Origin: Mangifera indica
Taxonomy: Eukaryota > Streptophyta > Magnoliopsida > Sapindales > Anacardiaceae
Direction: 5' to 3'
NCBI RefSeq assembly: GCF_011075055.1
Contig: NC_058150.1
Location: forward strand, 1,922,001 to 1,986,000
DNA: 64,000 bases
This document shows positions 23,711-36,300 of this stretch, piece by piece. Each line of letters opens with the position of its first letter. The first letter of the stretch is position 1. Under the pieces are notes generated by a model, which saw nothing but the letters and a program-made list of their open reading frames with translations, was not told where the DNA came from and searched no databases. The position numbers and the translations under genes are program-made.

Positions 23711-25005
23711 CACAATATAATGAATGGACGGTAATGGTCATGTTTTCTGCAACATAAAGATCAGATTGTGAGCTAAGTTTCCGGGTTAACAAATTCAGTC
23801 ATAACCGATCCGGATTTGTTAATGTAGTTTTATTGTAATCCTCAGCAACTTATTGAAACAATCTATAAATAATACATATGCACATATGATGAAAATATAA
23901 GTTGTCATACAAATGGTGTAGTTAAAATGTTAGCAACAGTGTAGTGTATGGAATCTTTTTTCTTCTGTTATGAGTGAGCTAAACTTAACCGATTTGAATT
24001 ATCTATCAATTTTATTATTGTATATGACAATGAAAGCGAAGCATTTGGTTTTATTTATTTCATATTCAATGATGGACCAAGATAAAATTTTAAGAAGTCA
24101 AAATAAAATAAAAATAAAATATAACAGGTCAATAAGAAATAAAGTATTCTAGATAGAACAAAATTTGGGTCACAAACAAGTTTGAATAATATTTTTGTTC
24201 CGTAAACATTACCAAATTTGAATTTGAATTGAGCTTGTTCAAAACTGAGACCCGAAATGATAGGCATGCACTTGAAAATGTCTACATAGAGAAAACAACA
24301 TTTATCGAAGCATTTCGTCTATATATATCTATTCTAGTATATGTCATGCAAAATTGAAATTAGGTCTACATGATGATCTCATCTCTGGCACTTCCTAGAA
24401 GAAAAAATTGAAGTCTTCGCATGCATTTCTCCATATTTGGTCATTTTGAAACTTCCGCCATCAATTTTGTCAATTTTAACGACTGCTTCTACTTCTCCTT
24501 TCCTTCTACCATCATAAGATGACTAGAAAATCAGGAGGACAATTTGAAGATAGGGATGAAAAAGGATTCCATATATTCACCATTATGACTATAAGATACA
24601 CAATCATATATGATGACAGACAGTTTCTTTGGCTTGACCCTTTTGTCAATCTTTGACTTTACTTTAGAAAATGAGAGTGAACCAATCCACCCGCTCACTC
24701 GACAGCTAGTCTTAATTTGACAAAGAGAAGGATGGTGGGATCATATACGGTGAAATGGAAAACAGGTTTATCATCCTTTCAAATGATATGCACAGGAGTA
24801 TCATACATATTAACATTACGTCCATCACACTCGCACTTGTCACCACAAAGAGCTTATGATGTGCCTTCAGCAAATCATGCCCCTCATTCATGTCCACCAT
24901 TCACATACTTGGCATAATTATATTGAAAATTTGATGAATTTTTCATTTGCCTAAAATCTTCAATCGACCTACATTTGAATCTAACCTACAAGTAAAGAAA
25001 CAAAT
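23711..25005. other. Intergenic DNA 3' of the deacetylase gene
   Basis: 3' UTR then AT-rich sequence. Nothing further is supported. Short frames around 24.0-24.9 kb show no domain. Confidence 0.5.
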
Positions 25006-25014
25006 ATAAGTCGA

Positions 25015-25832
25015 GGCCAAAGGACTATTTTCTACCTAAGTTTAGGTGCATTCTTAAAGTTACATCTGTGAGATTTGAAAAGTCAAAAATCTCATTCGTT
25101 CGTTAAAAATATTAGTTAGGGTTAAGGATAAAACTATTGTTTAACCAAAAAAAAAAAGTTTTATTACTTTTACCTCTCTCAATTTGAAAATCTTACAATT
25201 TTCTCCTACTTGAAGTTTGAAAAATTAATATTTCCCCCCTAAGGTTTGCAAATCATTGCCAAAGACGACAAACTTTGTTGTCTTTGATCGCGTTGGCTCT
25301 CCCTTTCATCTTAACTCTCTCTATTTCCTCTAACGAAGACGAATTATCTTCGTCGGATTATTTTCATCTTGAACGAAAATGATCTCGTCTTTGTTCAAGA
25401 TAAAGATGACCATCGGAGGTCTTAGACGACAATGTCGTCTTCGTCTGAGACCTTCGACCATTGTTTTTGTCTCAGATGAAGACGAAAATATTTCAACGAA
25501 GATGATTCCATCTTCATCAGAGGAAATATGTTTTGTTGGTGGTTAGGATGTGATCGACAGGGAGATTTAAGCCCGGAGAGAGAGCTAACACGACTAGAGA
25601 CGACCGTCTCCTATAACGATTTGCAAACTCTAAGGGGGAATTGTAAGATTTTCAAATAGAGAAAGGGAAAAAATAAAACTTTAGTTTTTTAAAATTTTTT
25701 TATTAAATAGCGATTTTACCTCTAATTATAACTGAAATTTTCAATGGATGGATGAGACTTTTAACTTTTTAAACCTTATGGGTGTGACCTTGAGAATGCA
25801 CCTAAACTTGGGTGGAAAATAGTTCTTTGGCC
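25015..25832. mobile_element. Non-autonomous Mutator-like element with long terminal inverted repeats
   Basis: The left end GGCCAAAGGACTATTTTC and the inverse of the right end GGCCAAAGAACTATTTTC start long imperfect inverted repeats (about 200 bp) that share AAGTTTAGGTGCATTCT. Flanks are ATAAGTCGA (25006-25014) and ATAAGTTGA (25833-25841), a 9-bp direct repeat with one difference, as expected for an old MULE insertion. The centre is rich in GACGA/TCGTC words and encodes no transposase. Confidence 0.82.
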
Positions 25833-26034
25833 ATAAGTTGAAGCAAAAACTATGTAAAATAAGCTAAACTATGTAAAACACATCACAATTATATATCAAA
25901 ATCAAATTTTTAGACTTATTTATTATAATAATTATAAAATTAGTCACTTAGTCCAAGATTTTGCCAACATAATCAGTTCAACTCTAAAAAACAATTCTAT
26001 TGATATAAAAAGTTTTTCCTAACATCATATTTAA

Positions 26035-26545
26035 GATAGAGATGACAATTTTAACTTGAATTTATAAATTTTAACTCCAACAGAGAGGAAATTTTCCAAT
26101 AAAAAAGGAAACGAAGTTAGAGACAGAGACGAAAAAAATCTCTGCGATCTGGGACAGATCAGAGACAAGGATACATATATCCCCTCCCTATCCTTGCCCC
26201 GTCTCCATCTACATCCATTTATATTAATATATTTATTTAAAATACTAACGCGTCTTTATAGTTTTAAATTATTTATATTTTTTAAATTTATTTAAGTTTT
26301 TGTTGTGTATATTAAAATTGTTAATATATAATATTTGTGTCATTTGATTTTAATTTTGTTATTTAATATATTTTTGTTGTATTTAAAGAGTATGAAAAAA
26401 AAAATTTTTTTTGTAGGTAGAGGAAGGAGATTTTTTCCCTCAAAGTCTAGGAAGAGATTTATTCTCGTAACGAAGACGAGGATTAATATCTCTTATAGAA
26501 ACAAAGATAGTGATTGAGATCCCTTACCGAACACCATCCCTAATT
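26035..26545. mobile_element. Degraded relative of the hAT-like element at 2981-3857
   Basis: It starts with 'agagatgacaattttaact' and ends 'caccatccctaa'. Inside are 'gacgaaaaaaatctctgcga' and 'ccttgccccgtctcc' blocks on the left and 'gagattttttccctc' on the right, all matching the sub-terminal GC-rich parts of the 3-kb element. No clear target duplication remains. Confidence 0.6.
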
Positions 26546-27032
26546 TGAGGACTATCATAGTTATGTTCTAGAAGTTGCTTCAATGAACAGTTTATATGAG
26601 TGTCCCTCTAATATCCATTATTCTTTTATCCTAATTTATAATCTCAATCTCTCATCACATTTAAAACCTTTATGCCCCCTTACTTTTGTAAACTAACAAT
26701 CTCATCCGTCTCAGAAACCGATGACATGAAAAATTTAGGGTAGTATTCTGATTTTATGAAATATAAAGACAGGATCCACGTCATCAAATAAAGAGCAAGC
26801 ATTATCTCCACAACTCAAGCTCTGATAGGACAAACCGGATATTCATAGCCAATCCGAAAATATCGAACTACAAATGTGGAGCCCACTTCCTAATCTCGCA
26901 GCCGTCCGATCACAACACATCACATCGTTTAAAAACTCGGACGACCTCGGTCCTCTGATCGTCAAACTATGTTCCATGAAGACGAGACGACCACCCAATG
27001 CTCACTAAACTAAAACAGCCAACCGACGTCGT

Positions 27033-30000
27033 ATGGAGATTCCCCTCCCGGTGGCTTCATTGTCCACCCGTCGTGCGACCCCGTCGTTGAGTGGAAGAAG
27101 TGTTTTGTGTTCTGAAGTCTTGCTGAGAAGGAATAACCTCCGAAGTCAAATCCAAGTACGATGTGTGAAGGCTTCTGCAGAGGGAAGTGGTAGTGGTGGA
27201 ATAAAGCAGGGAGATAGTAGAAATAGTAATCATGGAGGTGGGAGAGGAGGGGTCACGGGAAGTGTGATGGAGGTGACGACATTTGACCGAGGCGGCTTTG
27301 GTGAAGCTACAACGGCTGAGTTTGCTGTTTGGGATAAGATTGGCGCTGTTGTTAGACTTAGCTATGGAATCGGTTTGTTTCGTTTCATTTCCATGCAGCC
27401 TTTACTTTCAGTGTCAAGTTTCCTTTTTTGGCTTTCAAATGCATTATCATTTCTTTTGTCATGATGTTAAAAGTAGTTGCTTCTTATAATCGCTTGTGGA
27501 ATAGATCAACTGTGCTTTTCTGGGTGTTCTCTTTATCTTCTGTATTTATTGAGTCATGTTTTTACTTCAATTTTTAGCTTTAACTTCAACTTTTACAAGT
27601 TATCTATGAGTTTTGATAGTTTTTAACTCTGAAAATTATTATTATTTTTCAAAGGTCATATTGAAATATTTCCAAATATAAAAAATTTGAATATAAATTT
27701 GAATTTTTGAATTGTGTGTCTGTCTTTTGAAAAAAATTGGGATGTCAAACCAAATGGAATCTGATTATCTTTTGTGGGCTTGTATAGTCAGGTATATATG
27801 GGGCAATGGCGCTAGCAGGAAGGCTTATATGCTCAATCACTGGAATTGATAGCATGGGAGGTTTTCATCCATCGTTAGATGCCATTCTTGAAGGACTTGG
27901 ATATGCAGCTCCACCAATAATGGCCCTTTTATTCATATTAGATGTATGCGTCTTTTTGATCGTATATTTTGACAAGTTTTTTATTTACTTATTTCTGGCC
28001 AGCGACCAACTGAATTTGGTCATGTTTGTAATGTTGAAGTCTTTTGTCGAAAAAAAATAATGTTATACTCTGGAGTGTTTTTTTTTTTGGGAATTACTAG
28101 AATATATGATTTTGATGTTCATACCAAGTTATTAAGTTTTTCATCTAATTCTTGAAATATTGAGCATCTACAATGTTTGGTTGCATCTTTGGTGGAAAAG
28201 CAGACCAAAATGTATGAGACAGGGCCTTCGCGGCATTTTCTGAAGGTTCAGATATAAGTATGAGAGTTTTCTTTTATATAAGTTTCTGATTAACTGATCA
28301 AACTTGTATGTTTGCAGGATGAAATTGTGAAACTATCACCTCATGCTCGTGCCATTAGAGATGTGGAGGATGAGGAGCTGCATAGCTTCTTTTATGGAAT
28401 GTCACCGTGGCAGGTATATCTACTTTTGTTTCATAATGCTTATGCTTGTTAATACTGTCTCTTTCTCATGGAGCATAAAAAGATTGATATAATTGTAATT
28501 CAAATTTACAGTTTATACTAATGGTGGCTGCAAGCTCAGTGGGGGAAGAGCTTTTCTACCGGGCTGCTGTTCAGGTTAGTTGTCAGGAAAAGCGTCCTTT
28601 CATCTTCTTTTAATATATAATAGAGATATCATAGGACTACTAAAATCATATATCGAGATCTCCTACTTTTTGACATATTTGTTATCAGTTGTAGAAGAAT
28701 TTAGCAACACCATATTTTACTGCAAATGCTACAATTATTTAGGTTTTTGTGTATCTGAAATGTGTTCTTAGGTCTCTATTTCAGCAAAGGGCACTCCAAC
28801 TATTTTCTTCTCAAAAACCATTGATGTAAATAGATCTAATTATACTGTTTTGACAAAACTACTGAATCATGACCTTTCCCTTTTTGGGGTTGATCCAGGG
28901 AGCATTGGCTGATGTATTCCTAAGAGGCACCGATTTGGCTGATGCTAGAGGAATGGCTTCTCTGGTATGGTTCATTGTATCATTTTTTAGTTGTAGTTTC
29001 CATTGATTAGAACTTTCCTGCAGCTAAGTATTATTTCTTCTAAATGTAGATTGGCATGCTGCCCCCTTTTGTTCCATTTGCTCAGGCATTTGCAGCTGTA
29101 ATAACAGCTGCTCTTACTGGTTCTCTCTATTATGTAGCCACCACTCCCAAAGGTAGATTCTCTCAAAATCCTTTTAAGGGATTTTTTATTTTATTTTATT
29201 TCCAACTCAAGATCATTGTTGACTTATGAGTTGCTTAAATATCTTTCAGATCCTACATACATAGCAGCTCCAGTTTTAAGATCTTGCTCTGGTCATGAAG
29301 ATTTGAAAAAGCTTTTTGCAGGTTCTATCTCTTTCCACTACATGCTATTTCCTCATTGTTTCTCAATTTCTTCTGCTTCCAGGGCTTATAAATGTGTATG
29401 CTTCGTAACAAATGTTCCTGGGTAAAAATTCCTTAGAAAATGCTTCTATATCGTGTAACTATCATTTGGTTGTTCATTATGATAATTTGCATACGCATAC
29501 CCAGCTCATACTTAGGCTTAAGACTTCCTACATCAGCATAATTTTCCTATTTCCTCTTGGAAACACAGTATATCAACATAGTGACTGAAGATTTAGAAGC
29601 TAGAGGACAAAGATAGAAGTTTATATCTTGCGATTCAAGATATCTGCTTTTTCTGTTTTCATTTATAAAAACGTGGTCAGTGGCTATACTTATGGTGTCT
29701 GCAAATTCATGTTCTCATCTTTTCCTGGTGACATTTGCAGCTTGGTTTGAGAGGAGACAAATGAAAAAGATATACTCTCCCTTATTGGAAGGATCATTGG
29801 CCCTGTACCTTGGTTTCGAATGGATTCAGGTGATTCATGAGCTTATTTTGTCAATGAACTACTCACCAATCGAGAACACGAGAACGATACTTAAATTACC
29901 TATTGTGTTTCATTTACAGACAAATAATATTCTTGCTCCGATTATCACACACGTTATATACTCTGCTGTAATACTGGGACGCGGCCTGTGGAAGATACAT

Positions 30001-30072
30001 GATCACCGGAGAAGACTGCATCAGAGAATACAGCAACTCAAATCAGAAGTAAAAGACTCGAATAAATTATGA
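27033..30072 (+). CDS. BCM: BCM-type plastid membrane protein (CPBP/CAAX-protease fold)
   Basis: Nine exons: 27033-27372, 27792-27943, 28318-28413, 28512-28574, 28899-28964, 29050-29152, 29250-29321, 29741-29829, 29920-30072, giving 377 residues in a single consistent frame. The first 45-50 residues are Ser/Arg-rich with few acids, as in a chloroplast transit peptide. Several hydrophobic helices follow, with the CPBP signature EELFYR (E208, E209, R213) in SSVGEELFYRAAVQ, another in FAAVITAALTGSLYYV and a late one near THVIYSAVIL. This matches the Arabidopsis BCM1/BCM2 family (BALANCE OF CHLOROPHYLL METABOLISM), thylakoid proteins that promote chlorophyll synthesis and slow its breakdown. Related genes underlie a stay-green seed trait in soybean. 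Protease activity is not established for the family. Its position next to the deacetylase gene matches At4g17840 beside At4g17830. Confidence 0.9.
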
Positions 30073-33000
30073 AAAAGCTGTTAACAAAGTGCAAGGAAAT
30101 TACTAGAGCTAGTCATTTATAATGGCAAAAACATCATAAATGCAATTTTGTCGGTCTTTGAAATGTTTTAATGGTTATGGTCTATAATTTGTTGCGACTG
30201 TCAGATAAACTTCATTAAAGAATCAACTAAGAGAACCCAAGATAATGATTCTCCTGTATATGAGCTTGGAGAAAGGGGTGATATTTGTGACTTCTAGAAG
30301 TAGTTGTATCTTTACATGCGTAAACTAAACTTAAAGGTTCTGAATAGGTTTCCTTTAAAATTTAGTTTAAAATGACAGAATGAGAACACCTGGGATGAAA
30401 AAATTAAGTAATTTTTTACTAACGTTATAGATATTATCAGGGTAATTTGATTATTACTTTGTTTTCCTCGTAAGAACTAAAAAATAAATAAAATAATCTT
30501 CATTTTATTATGGTTTTAATCTTAAATTTAATTTATAATATTCATAATATTTAATTAAAATGATATATTAATATTCTTTTATTATTATATAATGACAATT
30601 ATTTATGTAAATTAATTTATCTAATATTTATTAATCTTTAAAATAATTTTTATATATATATAATAATCTTCTAATTATAGTAATAAAAGATTATTTGTAT
30701 CAAATATAGTTATATTATTAATATTTAATCTCACAGAGAAAGGCAATTTTTGATCCAAACGTTTGCTTTTACAACATTTTTAAAATTAAATTTCTTAGTT
30801 TGCAAAAGGTATATATTATAGGGTTAATGTACCTTACACTTTTAAAATTCGTATTCTTTCCTAATTTAGAAAGTATTTATTTAAACTTCTATCTCTAATT
30901 AAAAAATATTAAAACCCTAAAAAGAAAAAATCAAATAATTGAAAGAATATTTATAAGTTAAAATCACAATCTAATGATAAATCTCATAATTAGTTAAATT
31001 AAAAGTTGATGTTAATACATTTATTAATGTATATAATTTTTTTAATTATTCAAATTACTTCATAGGGTAGACTATATTTTTAAACGTATTTTACTAACAA
31101 AATTGGACAATGATTTGGAAATGGATTTTCAAAACTTTAATAAGAGAAAACGTCAAAGAAACAAATGTTGATTGGAAATTATTGTATTTGGAGCCACTAA
31201 TTATCGTTGATAAAAACATGGTTAGTTGACGAATTAGCTAATTAAAATCATGATTATGAGATTTGATTTGATCCCTAATCTTGATTTATTTAATCAATCC
31301 TCCGTCAAGTCACATCGCATTCTCATTCAACTAATTTCACGCTTTAGGATTACTTAGCCCACACGCTACAATTGAGAATGCAACTTCGGCTTCAACTGAA
31401 ACTCGTCATTTTCGCATCTCAATAAACTTATTAACTTAAACAAGTTATTTAAAATCTTATATTTATTTTACTAAATTTATATATCTTAAAATAAAAAATT
31501 TTTAATTTTTAAATATTTTTATTAAATAATAATTTTATTTTTGATAATAATTAAAAAATTTTAATAAATAAATATATATTTAAGTTTTTTACTTTACGTG
31601 GGATAAACCCCTTGGCCTTTTAAAAAACAGAAGGGTCAAATATAATTTCCAAAATTCAATCAAAATAATAAAGGATCTTTTATTCTTTATCATCTTGAAA
31701 ATTGAAATCATTTACAAGTTGGTGAATCGTGAAAATTTTAACCTAAAATTTCCCCCAGTTACCCTAACATCGAGAACCTTCCTCGGGTATCAACTGTCAA
31801 TTACTTGGCAAAGATTCTCCCAATCCAACGGCTCCAAATAAAAGATAAAATATAAAATAATTAATAACATTCCTTGCTTATCCCATTTGCACCGACCTTT
31901 CCTTCATTGACAACAAAAACCATTACACGCCAACTTCCCTCCCATTTCACACTCAACCACGTGGCGCTTCTTCATTGAATAATTTATCATCCTAACACGC
32001 ACACGCTGCATGTTAACTCCAACTAAACAATCTTTCCCCACCACCACCCCCACGCGTGACGCTCTTAACTAACTTTTCTGGCTCTAATTCTCTGCTTCTT
32101 GCTCCACCACAACCCTTCACCATTCTTCTTACGCGTGTCATTTAATTTAATACACCAATTTTATTATTTAATTAAATATTTTAATAATATATTATCATAA
32201 ATTAAACATAATTTTACACTTAGTTTAAAATTATTAAATTATATAATAATATATAATTTAAATATTTAAAATTAAATATATTATTTTATTAATTTAATAT
32301 ATTTATATATATAACAAATTTTATAAAATATAAAATTTTATTGATAGAAAGTGGTGTAATGTATTATTTTATGCATAAAATTATTTTTATAAACTAATAT
32401 AATATCTGATTGATTAATTTTAAGCAATAAAGAAAATAAATCATTATATTGTCTGATAACAAGTCTTCATTTTAATTTATATAAATAAATTTATATAATT
32501 TATTTATATGTATAATTTTATTTAACAAATAAATCATTTACTACACACCGAATTCTTAAACAAATTAATTATGTTCTAATTTTACATTTGAAATATTTTT
32601 TAATTTTTATATTTATTAATCATTATTTTATTAATTTTATTTATACGATGATAAATTTATTGTTTAATCAGTTTTTATTAGTCTCTTATTAATATGAGTT
32701 TAAATATTCTTTGATAACATACGTTTTAGTCTCTTTCGATAATATATTAAGATTAGACTTGAAATTGATTTTATTTAATGTGATTGATTCAATTCTGGAA
32801 ATGATAATTTGACTTGTGTGGAATTTCTAATTATCAAAAAAAGAATTAATTAGTAATGATGTCCAGAAAATGTAGATTATTTGATGATCTTATATCAACG
32901 GATATCAAGGACCCACCATGTAGTCACTAGCCACACACAAAAATACCTCCTTATAAAAAAATCTGGCAATTTTATATGGGAAGATAATAAATAAAATAAA

Positions 33001-33308
33001 TAAGAGAATCAATATTAATTTATTTATAAATAGCAAACAACTTAATATTATAAATAATATGGTAATAGAGTTGAGACAATGAAAGCAAAGAAAACGTTTC
33101 CAAATGCAGAGTGTCTATTTATATATATATATGTATGTATGGATACATGGAGGTCATACATAGCCACAAGAAGAAACACAAAATCAAAAACAAAGCTGAA
33201 TAGAATCTTATATGGTGTTCTACTATTTGTGTTTTCATTTTTTGTTTTAGTGGGTTTGCTTTGTTGTTGCTTGTGTTGATGGGTTTGCGTTGAGAAGGGG
33301 TTTTTATT
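30073..33308. other. Intergenic DNA between BCM and the PHD gene
   Basis: Very AT-rich. Around 31.9-32.1 kb there is a GC-richer patch with ACGCGTG and CACGTGG words but no reading frame. The last few hundred bases are presumably the promoter and leader of the PHD gene. Confidence 0.5.
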
Positions 33309-36300
33309 ATGAGAAAAGTGAAATTTAGAAATGTGAAGGAACTCTATGACAGTGATGGTCAAGTTTTGGATCACAAGGCACGTGCTCTTTCTTCGATGTT
33401 TCTCTTACTTATGCGTGTTCAATTCTTTCATTGCCTCTGTGTTTTGATCGTGGTTACATGGTAAAAGTTTTATTTTTTTTTTTATTTGGGCTTTCGCGTT
33501 TAACTGTTATTAGCTTGCCTGTGAAGTTTTGCTTTCTGGGTATGTTTTTATCTTCTATTCTAAGGATTTGGGCAATTCTGTTGGTTCGTTTCTTCTCTTC
33601 ATCTCTTGACGAGCTTTGAGTAGTGTTCAATAACAGTATTTGCAAATTGTTTCAGTAAGAAAAAGGGGTCATTGATCGATTTGTTTTGTCTGAATTTGGC
33701 TGCTAAGGAGCTGCTGAGGGCGATAGCTCATCCTTGTTTTATTTAAATTTCTCTACAGATTCGGCGTGCATTGAAAGACAGTTCTAAGATAGAAGGGCCT
33801 GCTGGTGAATCGGACTGCATTGCTTTGTTGACTATGGTAAATTTTTTTTTTTCAGTTTAATAATTTATCTTCACTATCTGTTTTGGCATATGGTATGCCG
33901 GATTTTTAGATGTTTAGAGTCCTTATCATTGTGTTATTACCTGTTTGACTTTACTTATGCTAGAGAGTTTAAACAGAGTTGATGCTGTTAGTTTTGATTT
34001 GGAAGAATTGTATGTAATGACATTGATACATCTTTTGATGATTTTTATTTATGATTGATGTTTCCTTATGCGATTGGTAGTTTCTTGATGACTTGGTTTT
34101 GAGTTTTGTGTCAAACGATAGACTTTGGGGAATATACTGCAGATTTTGAATATTCATCGAGCATCAGTAACTTTGAATTCTTAGAATTTAGCTTTAGTTG
34201 ATGTCTTGTTCCAAGTGACTTCAACATTCCCAAATTTATTTATTTTACTAAGTGGTCAAATCTTTTACAATACCTTTTAAGGGATGATGCTTGTCATTTT
34301 AGTACAACTTTGCACTTCTTGCTATTTATCACTTATTCAGTTTTGTATCTTTCATTTGTTTTGGTAGTAATTACTAATTATCAAATTATAACTGTTTCTC
34401 TTATAGTTTCTCTGTCTTGGTTGTAATTTTTTTCCCATTTTATAGCAGCAATCATATGGCAGTGAAGGGGCCCATGTTGAGAGAGTGAGACATTTCAAAA
34501 GCAGTGAAATTGATATGAAAGAAGAATTCAGGAATTGCAACATCTGTACTATCCCATGTTCACATTGTAGGCATTCCAAGAAAATGGCATCTCCAATGGG
34601 AAAAAATGCTGATGAATTTTCTCATGATTGTAAGAGAAAGGATGTTTGTCAGGGCTCTTTTGATAGTGTTGATGTGCTGTCGAAATCTATGTGTTGTGCA
34701 TGCAATGGGGGACATCATACAAGCAGTGAGAGAAGCAACCTGCTCAGTGCATGCTCAAGTCGTGATTCTTTCTCAGAAAATGTAGAGAGTAAAGAAACTT
34801 TGAGGGCTTCTGCTACTTCTGAAGACACTGATGGGGAAGTTCCAGAGAATCATGGTTCTGTGAAAGCATTAATCTTTCATGCTGACAAAATCTTATCAAA
34901 CAGGCTCAGGCAACAGAAAGAATCAGAATGCTTCGGTGACAACATATCTTCTATAAGTGGATCAGACAACACAAATTTGATGGCCTGTCAACGAGGCAAT
35001 GCAGAGGGGAAATGTGCATCATGTAGTTTGGCTTTGCAAAATAACTTTCATGTGGCTGAAACCCCTGTCGGTGACCAACCTGCATTGTGCTCTGTGCCAA
35101 CTAGTCGTTTATGTGAGGTGGAAGATAATCATGCAAGGACTGACAAATTTACCTATGAATCTTCACAGACAATTGATATTTGTTCAAACAAATCAGACTT
35201 ATCAGAAATTTCTTCCTTAAGAGCTTCTTTTTCTGGCACTAGCTTGTTTAAGGTGTGTATTTTGGTTCCTTCTCTTAAGTTATGAAGTTTTAATTGTGCC
35301 AAGATTTTCTAGTATTAAAAATATTGCTTGTCTTCTTAATTTGCAGGGAGAACCTTCAGGGTGCTGTGAGGAACAAGTGGAGTCGTCCTTGATAAGAGCT
35401 GCAAGCTGTGGGTTTGGTCATCAGATTAATGATGTACGTAACAATGCTGAGTTGTTAAAACCTGATGCCAAATTGAGTGACAGAATCCTGCAGGCTGAAG
35501 TGGTGAAATGTCCTATTCAAAAGGAAGATATTGGAACATCTAGTGCTGGGGTTGATGAATCTGATGTGGTTAAACATCCGCTGGAGTCACAGCCTGTTGA
35601 CTATGACAAAGTATCCAATCCTGCTGAGATTGAAGTAAGTGCTATTCCTACCCATGATATTAAAATTTATTTAGTACTTGATTTACCTTTCTTGGACATG
35701 GCACTTGGTGGAACTATTGGAATTTTCAAAATACAAGAGACCATAGGAAAAACTTAGAGAAAAGTTTATGATATGAGCCTTGGGAGAATTACATCTTAAA
35801 AGCTAAATGTTGAGATTGGAGAGCCTAAAGCTATATTAACATCACACCAAAAGCTCATACTATTCAATATGGGATCTAAGTCTTATATCTTACACTTTGA
35901 GATCCTAACATACTACCACACTTCACAGTCTCGGTGCCTATGTGGGCTGATTGTGTTTTAGCTCACAGCTAGCCTTGGACAAATACGATTGCAACTAAAA
36001 GATGTGATAAAGGTTATAATGTTAAATGATATGATCTTGGAAGAATCACACCTCAAAAACTAGTCATTGAAATTACAGAGTTCAAAGCGATATAAACCCC
36101 ACACCAAGAAACTCATACTTTTCGATGTGAGATCAAAGTCTCATAACTTGCATTTGGGATTCTAATAGTTTCCTTTAGTTATAAAATTGTGGGGTGTTTT
36201 CGTTTAACAAATAGTGAAGAGATCTTTAATTGGGAAGGAAAAAGAAAGATTTTGTTCTTACATTGATACCTGGTGGTTTTTAATTGTAGACCTCTTAGTT

